From Rhodovibrio sodomensis (GTDB lineage Bacteria > Pseudomonadota > Alphaproteobacteria > Kiloniellales > Rhodovibrionaceae): 64,000 nucleotides of DNA. This document shows, one piece after another, positions 25,138 to 32,896 of this stretch. Position 1 is the first letter of the stretch. Each line of letters begins with the position of its first letter. Location of the stretch: contig NZ_NRRL01000001.1 in the NCBI RefSeq assembly GCF_016583645.1, positions 124,001 through 188,000 on the forward strand, in the 5' to 3' direction. Both the position numbers and the translations under genes were made by a program. The notes beneath the pieces are model-generated. The model saw only the letters and a program-made list of their open reading frames with translations. It had not been told where the DNA came from and did no database searches.

Positions 25138-25545
25138 ATGCTGGATCGCAACAGTGACAAGGAACTGCGCCTGCGCGGCGAGTTCGAACCCGTGCCGCCA
25201 CGGCAAACGCCCTGGGGCGCAGCCGAGCACGTCGAGCGGATCGCACGCGGCATCTGGCACGTCTCGACTCCGAGCCACGGCGGCATCTGGCTCTCCGCCG
25301 AGCGCACCGCGGCCCTGCCCAGCCCCGAGCTCGTGGGGCGCACGACCCCGGATGGTGGCAGCTGGTTCGAGGAGGATGTCGAGTTCGCGATCCCCGCGCT
25401 CGTCTTCCTGGATGCGTGGCGCGCGCACGCTGAGGCCACCGGCCGCGACCCCGATCAGGAGACCGCTTTCCCCCGCCAGGTCCTCGGCCACTTCCGCCCA
25501 CAAGCGCTCGCCATGATCGACGCAGCCCAGGAAGCGACCGGATGA
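25138..25545 (+). CDS. DUF7007 domain protein
   Basis: Product of 135 residues from ATG 25138 (GGAGA upstream). The block WGAAEHVERIARGIWHVST then SHGGIWLSAERTAALP is the signature I associate with DUF7007, a domain of plasmid-borne proteins of unknown function. The rest is helical. Its stop overlaps the start of the acetyltransferase-like gene (ATGA at 25542-25545), so the pair is translationally coupled. Confidence 0.75.
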   Translation: MLDRNSDKELRLRGEFEPVPPRQTPWGAAEHVERIARGIWHVSTPSHGGIWLSAERTAALPSPELVGRTTPDGGSWFEEDVEFAIPALVFLDAWRAHAEATGRDPDQETAFPRQVLGHFRPQALAMIDAAQEATG

Positions 25546-26138
25546 GTACCCGTACCCTGCTGTCCCGCCAGGCCGGCGTCTGGAAGCTGCTCCGCGAGAG
25601 CGGCCCGATGACGCGCGAGCTTGACGGCCTCACGATCACTACCGAGGCCGGCGACGGACCCCGCCAGGATCTTCTCGAGGCGCGCCTGTATCAGCCGGGC
25701 GGTCTGTTCGAGGTACGGCTACCGCGGACCTGCCCGAAATTCTCGGCCATGGCGTGGCGCAACGGCGAGCCGGTTGGCCTCGCGATGCTCCTCAACGAGG
25801 CAAACTATCCGGGCCACGGCATGCTCTCCTGGGGCTTCGCGCTGGGTCTTCTCGGGGCCTACGTCGTGCCGGACGCGCGCGGCCAGGGTATCGCGCGCGC
25901 CTGCTGCCGGGGGCTTGATGCTCACCTGACAGCGATCCTCGCGGGGCGCCGCTGGCGGGGCACCGACAGCCCAGTCCACCTCGTGAGCGAGCCGCGCCTG
26001 CTCGCGCTCGCGCGCCCGGCCTTCCGGCCGCACGTCGCCGCCCGGCCGGGCAGCGACGTCGACACCGACCCCAACACCGAAGTTTCGACGATCCGAGCCT
26101 GCTGGCGCGCCCTGCCGCACCCCAGACGCGCCGCATGA
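25542..26138 (+). CDS. GNAT-like acetyltransferase
   Basis: Product of 198 residues. The central segment AYVVPDARGQGIARACCRGL (about residues 107-126) carries the R-x-x-G-x-G/A acetyl-CoA binding loop of GNAT enzymes, preceded by a strand (AMAWRNGEPVGLAMLLNEAN). The C-terminal third is Arg/Pro-rich. Likely acetylates a small molecule or protein; the substrate is not indicated. Coupled to the DUF7007 gene. Confidence 0.65.
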   Translation: MSTRTLLSRQAGVWKLLRESGPMTRELDGLTITTEAGDGPRQDLLEARLYQPGGLFEVRLPRTCPKFSAMAWRNGEPVGLAMLLNEANYPGHGMLSWGFALGLLGAYVVPDARGQGIARACCRGLDAHLTAILAGRRWRGTDSPVHLVSEPRLLALARPAFRPHVAARPGSDVDTDPNTEVSTIRACWRALPHPRRAA

Positions 26139-26262
26139 TCCGCCCGTGGCACAGAGACCCTGGTGACGCCGACACCTCTCACGGACAACGCAGCTCACGC
26201 TGACGCTGACGGACCCAATTCCGTCCAAGCGTTAATCAACAGCCCGAACCCGGAGTTCCAGG

Positions 26263-26544
26263 ATGCCCTAGCCCCCGATTACCCGCGAAGAGTTCGACGC
26301 CGCTGTCGAGGCGCTCTGGTCCGAGATCCAGTACCAGAACGCATTGCCGCGACGCACCGATGACGAGGCCAAGGATATCCCGGGCTTCCTCACCCTGGCG
26401 GGCGTCTACGAGCGCGACACCGCGGAAGCCTGGGCGCGCAACCCCGGCCCGGTCGAGGAGGCCATGCACGGCATGCGCAAGATCGCCGCGATCTACGTGC
26501 GCGGGATGATCAAGACCGGCATTCGCCACCGCGATAACGGCTGA
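26263..26544 (+). pseudogene. small gene with TAG at codon 3
   Basis: ATG 26263 is preceded by CGGAGTTCCAGG. The third codon is TAG (26269-26271). The frame then runs open for 90 codons: PPITREEFDAAVEALWSEIQ, then PGFLTLAGVYERDTAEAWA, to a helical C-terminus. The early helix is convincing, so either translation starts at a non-ATG codon after the stop, such as TTG 26344, or the gene is dead. Second case in this window of TAG inside an otherwise coding frame. Confidence 0.5.
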
Positions 26545-26637
26545 CCCCGACCCGCGCATCCGAGCCTCGGGGCGGCACGCACCTCCGCCCGCGCCGACAG
26601 GCGCGCTACCCCACACGCACCTGCCCAGGATATCCCG

Positions 26638-27009
26638 ATGATCGCCCAGAAGCCGTTCGACACCGAGCAGGCGCAGCCCTGGCGCCTGTTCGGCCACTGG
26701 TGCGACCGCACCCAGAGCTGGTGGGGACTCCACCCCAACCAGACCGGCGCGCGGATGAGCGCAGCTCCGGGCCCACCGCTGGTTGCCCTGGATGCCAAAG
26801 AGATCCAGCCGCCGGCGGGTGACGCCGACCCGACCGATGACGGCATCTACTGGGGCTGGATCACACCCGATTTCGGCAAGCCGAGCTTCGTCTATCCGTC
26901 GCGCCGCCACTTCGAGCTCTGCTTCGGCGCCGGCAGCGCCAACGCCGTCGCGCTCGGCCACGGCCGCGTGGTCTGCCTCCAGCTGACACCGGCGACCGAA
27001 ACATCCTGA
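26638..27009 (+). CDS. hypothetical protein
   Basis: Product of 123 residues, rich in Trp and aromatic residues (WRLFGHWCDRTQSWWGLHP; DDGIYWGWITPDFGKP). Predicted compact, beta-rich and soluble. The C-terminus reads NAVALGHGRVVCLQL. AGGATAT precedes the start. Not recognised. Confidence 0.65.
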   Translation: MIAQKPFDTEQAQPWRLFGHWCDRTQSWWGLHPNQTGARMSAAPGPPLVALDAKEIQPPAGDADPTDDGIYWGWITPDFGKPSFVYPSRRHFELCFGAGSANAVALGHGRVVCLQLTPATETS

Positions 27010-27055
27010 TCGCCGCGCTCCAAGCTTTAAGGCGACGACCTCAAGAAACACGCAC

Positions 27056-27376
27056 ATGACAGCCGCCTACCACGTCTGCCCCAGCAGTGCCGTCCCCGAC
27101 ATCCTCGCGACCGGCCTGCACCCCCGGATCGGCCCGCGCGCCCAGGACCTCGGAGAAGCCGTCCCGGCCGTCTATCTCTTCGAGACGCCGGATGGCGTCG
27201 AGACCGCGATGTTGAACTGGCTGGGCGACTGCTTCGAGGAAGATCTCAGCGTCCTGGAGGTCGACCTGCCCGAGACACTTCGGCGCGGCGCGGGCGCTGA
27301 CTTCGAGATCGTGATCCTCGACCCGATCCCAGCCGATCGGATCCGTGTCGCCGCGGACCTGCCGTTCGCGCTTTGA
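27056..27376 (+). CDS. small ART-like protein
   Basis: Product of 106 residues. AAYHVCPSSAVPDILATGL has the Y-H plus I-x-x-x-G-L start of ADP-ribosyltransferase-fold proteins. AVYLFETPDGVETAML gives the Tyr/helix element, and FEIVILDPIPADRI supplies a candidate Glu and the IPxxRI ending also seen in the 6401 product. It is near the lower size limit of the fold, like small toxin or KptA-type proteins. Function is inferred from fold only. Confidence 0.5.
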   Translation: MTAAYHVCPSSAVPDILATGLHPRIGPRAQDLGEAVPAVYLFETPDGVETAMLNWLGDCFEEDLSVLEVDLPETLRRGAGADFEIVILDPIPADRIRVAADLPFAL

Positions 27377-27425
27377 GCGCCAGGTCCGCTGCGACACCAC
27401 ATCCCGTTCAGAACCCGGAATCGAC

Positions 27426-28010
27426 ATGCGCCCAGATAACCAAAGACTACCCGACCTCGCGATCTACCTGGACCTCGACGGCGTGATGGCCGATTTCGAC
27501 GCCGGGTTGCGCGCCCTTGGTTTCGACCCCGATCCGGCGCTCAACCGATCCCGCGAGGAACTGGACGCGGACGGGCAGGCCCAGAAAGAGCGGATGTACG
27601 ACCTGATCCGCGAGGGCGACTTCTACGCCCGCCTGCCGCTGATGGCCGGCGCGGAGCGCCTCTGGTCGGCGGTGGCCGATCTGGATCCGGTGTTTCTCAC
27701 CGCCGCACCGCGGTTCGGCGGCACCAAGTCCGATCCCGCTTTCCAGAACGCCGCGCGGCACAAGCGGGCCTGGGTGGATAGGCAGGCGTTCGGGCCGGTG
27801 AGCGATGATCGCTTCATCTGCACCACCAGCCGGGAAAAGGCGCTCTACGTCGGCTACAAGCCGGCCCGCCGGCAGGTGCTGATCGACGACCGCGAGAGCA
27901 ACACCCGCGCCTGGGCGGATGCCGGCGGCCTCGGGATCCTGCACACCTCGGTCGAGGACACGCTCGAGGCCCTTCATCTGCTCTGCCAGTCCGGCCCGAT
28001 GGCGGCGTAG
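27426..28010 (+). CDS. HAD-superfamily phosphatase, 5'(3')-deoxyribonucleotidase-like
   Basis: Product of 194 residues. HAD motif I is IYLDLDGVMADFDAGL (about residues 13-28, nucleophile and acid Asp). Motif II is the Thr in VFLTAAPRFGG, motif III the Lys region EKALYVGYKPA, motif IV LIDDRESN. This order and the motif I sequence resemble phage and bacterial 5'(3')-nucleotidases, which dephosphorylate nucleotides. It starts 49 bases after the ART-like gene. Confidence 0.8.
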   Translation: MRPDNQRLPDLAIYLDLDGVMADFDAGLRALGFDPDPALNRSREELDADGQAQKERMYDLIREGDFYARLPLMAGAERLWSAVADLDPVFLTAAPRFGGTKSDPAFQNAARHKRAWVDRQAFGPVSDDRFICTTSREKALYVGYKPARRQVLIDDRESNTRAWADAGGLGILHTSVEDTLEALHLLCQSGPMAA

Positions 28011-28022
28011 GCGCGTCACGTC

Positions 28023-28241
28023 ATGGTCTACATCAACTTCCGCCAGGCCTCGGGGCGGCCCTTCCGATGGGACTTCATGACCTGGGCGCACGCCGAGAGC
28101 GTCTGGCGCCGCAAGCTGCCCTGGTCGGCGGCCAGCGTCCGTCGCGTCGTCTGGGAGGCCCGGGAGGCCGCTCAGGCCGAGACCAACAGTCTTCGACGCG
28201 CTGACTGGCAGCGCAAGCGCGCCGCCCTGGCGCTTACCTGA
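28023..28241 (+). CDS. small basic protein, tandem paralog 1
   Basis: Product of 72 residues, Trp- and Arg-rich. The pattern R-P-x-R-W, then T-W-x-H, then W-S-x-x-x-x-x-x-V-W-x-A-R is repeated in the next gene (28271), so they are tandem duplicates. Predicted as two or three short basic helices, possibly nucleic-acid binding. Begins 12 bases after the HAD gene. Confidence 0.6.
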   Translation: MVYINFRQASGRPFRWDFMTWAHAESVWRRKLPWSAASVRRVVWEAREAAQAETNSLRRADWQRKRAALALT

Positions 28242-28270
28242 TCCCGTCCACCGCACAGGCCCTGCCGAGC

Positions 28271-28504
28271 ATGAGCATTCCCGCCACCCCGAACGAGGTC
28301 AGCATCCAGCTGGCCAACCCGAAGCGCCCGCACCGCTGGGCGCTCGTGACCTGGCTTCACCGCACCTTGCTCAGCCAGCGGCTGAAGTGGTCGCCGGAAG
28401 ATCGCATCGAGGCTGTCTGGCGCGCCCGGCGCACCGCCGAGGCGAATCGCAACTGCGAGCGCCACATCGCCTGGAGCCGTCGGCGCGCGGTCCTTCGCGC
28501 CTGA
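28271..28504 (+). CDS. small basic protein, tandem paralog 2
   Basis: Product of 77 residues with the same framework as the 28023 product: RPHRWALVTWLH, then LKWSPEDRIEAVWRARR, then AWSRRRAVLRA. About one residue in three matches by eye, with tryptophans kept. Function unknown; duplication and divergence in place is clear. Confidence 0.6.
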   Translation: MSIPATPNEVSIQLANPKRPHRWALVTWLHRTLLSQRLKWSPEDRIEAVWRARRTAEANRNCERHIAWSRRRAVLRA

Positions 28505-28567
28505 TCCGACAGCCGGCTTCCGCCGACCCCACCTCCCTGGCAGCACCCAAGACCCAGGATCGATCCC

Positions 28568-28747
28568 ATGCCTAAGAACGCCCTCACCCAGCTCGACGAC
28601 GAGACGCTCTACCAGACGCTCTACGAGGCCTGCCTCGCCGCCGCGCAGCAGATGGGCCCGGAGAAGATCAAGCAGATGTCCTGGTTCGTCTCGAACTGGG
28701 GTCAGCAGGCGCCCGCCGGTGTTGTCCAAGGCACGACCCGCGCCTGA
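28568..28747 (+). CDS. very small protein
   Basis: Product of 59 residues from ATG 28568: MPKNALTQLDDETLYQTLYE followed by ACLAAAQQMGPEKIKQMSWF. Predicted as two helices. AGGATC precedes the start. The codon use and spacing (64 bases after the previous gene, 4 bases before the next) fit a real small gene. Not recognised. Confidence 0.5.
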   Translation: MPKNALTQLDDETLYQTLYEACLAAAQQMGPEKIKQMSWFVSNWGQQAPAGVVQGTTRA

Positions 28748-28751
28748 ACTG

Positions 28752-29051
28752 ATGCACGACCGCCCCTTCCTGACCGGCCTGATCTCCTGCCTGTGCGTCG
28801 ACTTCACCGCGCGCGGTCCGGGGCTGGCCTTACTGACCCGCACCAGCCCGACCGTCATGGTCGGGTTCGGTCAGGCCGCCGGGGCGCTCTACCTGCTCTC
28901 GATGATCGCGATCACCGTCGCGCTCTCGGCGAGCGACCATCCGTATGCGTTGATCCCGGCCCTCCTGGTCACCGGCCCCGTAATCGCGGCCAACGTGATC
29001 GCCTCCCGGATCTGCCGGCGCCAGCCGCCCTGCCTGCCAGGCCGCGGCTAA
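28752..29051 (+). CDS. small membrane protein
   Basis: Product of 99 residues with three hydrophobic segments (about residues 5-22, 35-58, 62-82) and a Cys/Arg/Pro-rich tail (RICRRQPPCLPG). The start lies 4 bases after the previous stop. Function unknown. Confidence 0.6.
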   Translation: MHDRPFLTGLISCLCVDFTARGPGLALLTRTSPTVMVGFGQAAGALYLLSMIAITVALSASDHPYALIPALLVTGPVIAANVIASRICRRQPPCLPGRG

Positions 29052-29131
29052 CGCCGCGCCACACCGCCTTCCGCACCAACCGTCATTCACCCGCGCCGCA
29101 TGCCGGCCCGGCCTGCCGGAGCGATTCCGCC

Positions 29132-29305
29132 ATGGACATCACCAGTCTGTTCGATCTCTCAACGCTCAGCGCAGCCGACGCCGGCGGCCTGATGGCCGCG
29201 GCCGGCGTGGTGCTGATGGTGATCAAACGGCTGATCGTCGGCCTGCTGGTCAAGGTGGCCGGCTTGATGCTGTTCTTGAGCCCCGTGCTCGCCAGCCTTT
29301 CCTGA
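29132..29305 (+). CDS. 57-residue membrane protein
   Basis: Starts at ATG 29132 (MDITSLFDLSTLSAADAGGL). The second half is strongly hydrophobic with one Lys-Arg break (LMAAAGVVLMVIKRLIVGLL), giving one long or two short membrane segments. Such a peptide could be a membrane-active toxin or a small subunit; nothing decides between these. Stop in TGATC context. Confidence 0.5.
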   Translation: MDITSLFDLSTLSAADAGGLMAAAGVVLMVIKRLIVGLLVKVAGLMLFLSPVLASLS

Positions 29306-29331
29306 TCAATGCCCGCTACCGAGGCGTCCCG

Positions 29332-29919
29332 ATGACCGCCAACGTCCGCTACGACAAGGCGCTTGCGCTCGATCTCGAGATGACCTGCTGGCACGACGAT
29401 TGCCCACCGCCAGGCCAGGCCGCGGAGATCATCGAAATCGGCCTCGCCGAGGCGGACCTCCGCGCCCTGCGCGTCACCCGCCGGGAGAGCTTCCTGTGCC
29501 AGCCCGCCCAGTCGGAGGTGACAGCCTACTGCACCCAGCTGACCGGCCTGACGCGCGAGCGCTTGATGCGAGAAGGCCGCCCCCTGGCGGAAACCCTCAA
29601 CCGGATCGCCAAGACCTGGGGCGGGCGTTCCCGGCCGGTCTTCGTCTGGGGCGACGACCTGGCCGAGCTCACCCGCCAGGCGCGGGAGCAGCACGCGCGC
29701 ACCGACCTGTTTCCCGTCGGACATGACCTCTCCGGTATGGTCCGCGCCATCTCCCAGGCCCAGCCAGGCGGCCCGCTTGGTTCGGGCTCAGGCATCAGCG
29801 TCGAGGACGCCCTCGCGATGCTCGGCCTGGCCTTCGAGGGGCGGCCGCACTCGGGCGTCGACGACGCGGCCAACACCGCGCGGATCCTGATCGAACTCAC
29901 CCGCCGCGTCTGGACCTGA
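29332..29919 (+). CDS. DEDDh 3'-5' exonuclease
   Basis: Product of 195 residues. ALALDLEMTCWHDD (about residues 10-23) is Exo I with D-x-E, followed by AEIIEIGLAEADLRAL and the typical YCTQLTGLTRERL segment. Exo III is HSGVDDAANTARILIEL, with the DEDDh His and the last Asp. The domain arrangement resembles ERI-1/RNase T type exonucleases acting on RNA or single-stranded DNA ends. It is about 40 residues longer than the core domain. Confidence 0.85.
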   Translation: MTANVRYDKALALDLEMTCWHDDCPPPGQAAEIIEIGLAEADLRALRVTRRESFLCQPAQSEVTAYCTQLTGLTRERLMREGRPLAETLNRIAKTWGGRSRPVFVWGDDLAELTRQAREQHARTDLFPVGHDLSGMVRAISQAQPGGPLGSGSGISVEDALAMLGLAFEGRPHSGVDDAANTARILIELTRRVWT

Positions 29920-30011
29920 TCCGGGCTCCCGCCCAGCCCAAGCGACCCGTTCCCAATTTCCCGACAGCAAACCGCGCGCCCGACATCCCGGGCCCGCAGG
30001 AGGAGTCCGCC

Positions 30012-30950
30012 ATGTCCCGCCCAACCGCCCCGCTCGAAGTCGCCGGCCAGCCCCTCTACAAGGTTCTCACGCACACCCAGAAGGACGGCGAGACCCTCGG
30101 GGTCCCCGTGGTCGTCCGCGATCCCTCTCGCGACAGCAAGGACGGCCCCTATGTCCGTGTCCTCGACAAGCACAACGGACCCAAGCCGGTCGTCAGCTTC
30201 GCGACCTCCGGGAATCTCAACCTTGACCAATACCGGCTGGTCCCGCTGACCGGACGCAACAAGGGCGAGCGCGAGCTCCATGGGTTGTTCGAGCAACTCC
30301 ACCAGGAGCGCAAGGACGCGCGCAAGGCGCGCCTGGACGCGTTCGAGGAGCGCCGAGCCGAGATCGCCAAGACCGGCCCCCGGATCCGCAACCATCCCGG
30401 CACGCCGATTCCGGGCACGCCTTACACCGCCGGCGGCGGTCAGATAAGGGCGAAGGACGAGCTCCGCCAGACGGTCGGCCAGGCCGCCGAGTTGCTGACC
30501 GAGGCTTTCGGTGCCGACGTCGAAGTGCGCTTCAACTCCAACGGCCAGTCCGGCGGCGCCTACGTGATCACCGATGCCGCGGACGGGCTCGGGGCCAACG
30601 CCGAAATCGGTCTGGGCGCCCTCCTGGTCGACGTCGAGGCGCGGCGCCGCGACCACGAGCGACGGCACAAGAAGTACGGCCCGCTGCCCGGCGGCGCCCG
30701 CTCGCCCGACGCCGAGATCCGCGAGATGCTGATCGACCACGGTCAGGACCCGGACAATCCGCCGGCGAGCTACCTGGTGATCAAGCTCCAGATCGGTGGC
30801 CGCGCGCTCCTGCATCCCGAGGTAGCGACCCACGAACACCACCAGACAGGCCAGCCAGAGGTCTCCAAGAAGATGGCTTCGCTCGAGGAGGGAATAGCCT
30901 TCCTCAAGGCGCACGCCCGCGACCCCCGCGAGATCACGCCGATCGCCTGA
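30012..30950 (+). CDS. hypothetical protein
   Basis: Product of 312 residues, AGGAGGAGT ribosome site. The first 75 residues are beta-like. A charged helix (HGLFEQLHQERKDARKARLD, about residues 89-108) links to a Pro/Gly segment (IRNHPGTPIPGTP), then an alpha/beta part with GADVEVRFNSNGQSGGAYVI. No recognised domain. Soluble. Confidence 0.7.
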   Translation: MSRPTAPLEVAGQPLYKVLTHTQKDGETLGVPVVVRDPSRDSKDGPYVRVLDKHNGPKPVVSFATSGNLNLDQYRLVPLTGRNKGERELHGLFEQLHQERKDARKARLDAFEERRAEIAKTGPRIRNHPGTPIPGTPYTAGGGQIRAKDELRQTVGQAAELLTEAFGADVEVRFNSNGQSGGAYVITDAADGLGANAEIGLGALLVDVEARRRDHERRHKKYGPLPGGARSPDAEIREMLIDHGQDPDNPPASYLVIKLQIGGRALLHPEVATHEHHQTGQPEVSKKMASLEEGIAFLKAHARDPREITPIA

Positions 30951-30982
30951 TCCATGTCCGCCCACGCACATTGGAGCTTCTG

Positions 30983-31444
30983 ATGACCGACCCCATGCCC
31001 AAGGATGGCAACACCGGCACATCCCCGCGCATCCGGGCGACCGCCCAGGTCGTGGTCGCGCCCCCGTCGCCGGGCCACGCGGCGGCTCTCGGCACGATCG
31101 CTGTGTTCGACGCCGTCCGCAGCTTCGAGCCGCTGTCCGACGGCGCGCTCGGCTCGCTGTTTGCGACCTACCTCGAGACCGGGTTCAGCAACGCCGGGGG
31201 TATCGACGACGCCTACGGCGAGTTGCTGCAGGACGCGGAATGGCACGACGACCAGGACGACGCCCGCATCGTGATTAACGAGCAGGTGGAACTGGGCGCA
31301 CCCGCGACGGTCGAGATCGACCGCGAAGCCGCGCTCCACTGGCTGCTGCATGAACGCCCAGAGGCGATTCCAGCCGTGCGGGCGGCGAGCGATGATGCAC
31401 AGGCGATCGCCGATCTCGACGCCTTCATCTCCAGCGCCAGCTGA
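30983..31444 (+). CDS. hypothetical protein
   Basis: Product of 153 residues from ATG 30983 (TGGAG six bases upstream; ATG 30971 is a weaker alternative). Ala-rich start with a TAQVVVAPPSPGHAAALGTI segment, then an acidic middle (LLQDAEWHDDQDDARIVIN) and helical end. It converges on the minus-strand 31448 gene with a 3-base gap. Confidence 0.6.
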   Translation: MTDPMPKDGNTGTSPRIRATAQVVVAPPSPGHAAALGTIAVFDAVRSFEPLSDGALGSLFATYLETGFSNAGGIDDAYGELLQDAEWHDDQDDARIVINEQVELGAPATVEIDREAALHWLLHERPEAIPAVRAASDDAQAIADLDAFISSAS

Positions 31445-31447
31445 GGC

Positions 31448-31897
31448 TCACTCAACAACGCGCAAGTCGGGCCGCCCGGTTCGCTTCAATCGCGCGATCA
31501 ACTGCTGCGGTGTGCCGCGGGCAATCTCGCCGCCCTGCGCACGGATGCCCACATCCAGGGTCCGGTTCGCCCCGCCGGTGACGTCGAGCCGGACGGCATC
31601 TGTCATGATCGCGTGGTTCTCGATCGTCCCCGCCATCACCACGCGCTGATTCCGCGTCCAGGCGATGCCGACGGTGGAAGTGACGAGCTCGCCCAGCATC
31701 AGCATGTCCGTGGGTGGCTGGTTCATGTCGATGCTTCCCGGCTCGCTCCCCGGCGTACCGTAGAGCGGCATCCAAAGCTGGGCCGTCTTGGCCTCCGCCT
31801 CCGCGATCAGCTGCACCAGCTGCAGCTGATCCATCCCTTTCGCGCCGAGCAGGTATCCCTGCCCCTCTTCGTGAACCTCGATCGCGGCGTCGAACAT
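31448..31897 (-). CDS. hypothetical protein
   Basis: Product of 149 residues. Gln/Leu-rich helix near the N-terminus (DQLQLVQLIAEAEAKTAQL), then a central strand-rich part (LGELVTSTVGIAWTRNQRVV) and a Gly-rich end. A GGGAGACGGG stretch precedes the start on this strand. Second gene of a small minus-strand pair with 31935-32522. Not recognised. Confidence 0.6.
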   Translation of the reverse strand: MFDAAIEVHEEGQGYLLGAKGMDQLQLVQLIAEAEAKTAQLWMPLYGTPGSEPGSIDMNQPPTDMLMLGELVTSTVGIAWTRNQRVVMAGTIENHAIMTDAVRLDVTGGANRTLDVGIRAQGGEIARGTPQQLIARLKRTGRPDLRVVE

Positions 31898-31934
31898 CCC
31901 GTCTCCCGCTCGCCCGGCGGTGGCACCTCGGGTG

Positions 31935-32522
31935 TCAGATCCCCTGCGCCGCCGCCTTCGGTGCGGCGCCGCTGGGCAGATGCGCGGCCCAGCCGGGTCT
32001 ATCGCGGTGCGCCACCCACGTCCACATCGGCCACGCCGAGGGCGCGGCCGTGAGGTCGCTTTCGCGCCCGTAGATCACCTCGCCGGACGCGATCAGGGCT
32101 ACCTGCGCGGATTGCGGGTTGATGACCAGGCCGTCGATGTCGCCGTTGTAGCGGTCCTGAACCACGACGCAGCCCTGCGCGCGCCCCTGCGACGGCCCGA
32201 TTCGCGCCAGGCTCTCGGAGATCAACTCCTCGCACAGCCGCGCATTCTCACTGGCGTCCTGCCGGGCGCGCTGCCAAACCCGATAGGCCGAAATGCACAG
32301 GCCCGCCGATCCACCGATCGCACTCCCAAGCAGCAGGTCCGCACCCCAGGCCGGCAAGGGTCCTCCGGCCTGACGCCAGATGATGTCAGCGGCGACGCAG
32401 CCCATCAGGACAAGCCAGACGTTGTTGACCTCCAGCAAAGCCCGGTGGCGGCCGCTGTTCATCCAGGCACGCTGGATGCCATCCCTGCCCAGCTGTCGGC
32501 TGTATTCGCGCGTTACCTGCAT
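31935..32522 (-). CDS. two-span membrane protein
   Basis: ATG 32522 gives 195 residues (MQVTREYSRQLGRDGIQRAW); GTG 32558 is an alternative, and the frame is open to 32630. Two hydrophobic segments, around NNVWLVLMGCVAADIIW (about residues 32-48) and LLLGSAIGGSAGLCISAYRV (about 62-82), form a helical hairpin with long cytosolic ends. The C-terminal domain is mixed, with several Trp. Not recognised. It shares the divergent spacer with the 32897 gene. Confidence 0.55.
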   Translation of the reverse strand: MQVTREYSRQLGRDGIQRAWMNSGRHRALLEVNNVWLVLMGCVAADIIWRQAGGPLPAWGADLLLGSAIGGSAGLCISAYRVWQRARQDASENARLCEELISESLARIGPSQGRAQGCVVVQDRYNGDIDGLVINPQSAQVALIASGEVIYGRESDLTAAPSAWPMWTWVAHRDRPGWAAHLPSGAAPKAAAQGI

Positions 32523-32570
32523 GCCGGCAGTGTGTGTGAGCCGAGCCCAATCGTCCACCTCATGGCCGTA

Positions 32571-32622
32571 AAAGCGCGCTCGCCCGCCCTCCCTTTGAGG
32601 GGGCGGCCAGAGCGCGCCTTTC
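32571..32622. repeat. imperfect hairpin in divergent spacer
   Basis: AGCGCGCT (32573-32580) and a downstream AGCGCGCC enclose a second GC-rich pairing (CCGCCCTCC with GAGGGGGCGG). It sits between the minus-strand 32522 gene and the plus-strand 32897 gene, so it could serve as a leader or an attenuator for either. Confidence 0.35.
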
Positions 32623-32719
32623 GCACCCACGTTCTTTCCAGAGACTGCAGATTGACCCTGCCCCTGAGCCGCGCCCGGCGCGGCTGAGGCGCATGGTCAG
32701 CCCATGCAACCAAGGCCCG

Positions 32720-32775
32720 CGGATGCCTGGCCGGCGCTACCCGCCCACGAACGGGCGGGCGAGCTGAAATCCGCA
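32720..32775 (+). promoter_or_regulatory. conserved leader element L4 upstream of the 32897 gene
   Basis: GCCTGGCCGGCGC (from 32725), then hairpin GCCC (32743-32746) with GGGC (32753-32756), then GGGCGAGCTGAAATCCG. It lines up with L5, which has GCCTGCCGGCCCC, GCCC...GGGC and CGGCGAAGATCCG in the same order. The GGCGAG core begins 139 nt before the start codon. Confidence 0.45.
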
Positions 32776-32896
32776 CGGAGTGCCTGCCCCACGAGACCGA
32801 CATCCGTACATCCGCGGACCGAGCGTCTCGGGCAACAGCGCCGCCCCCGAGCTTTCCGAGATCGGACTCGTCCGCATGATGACGGAGTCTTCACCG

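Noticed and set aside
10303..26271. General TAG recoding (amber as sense codon)
   Set aside because: Two interrupted frames suggested it, but many sound genes end in TAG (for example at 10066, 10657, 43147, 58421-type neighbours aside) with no sensible extension, so individual mutations are more likely.
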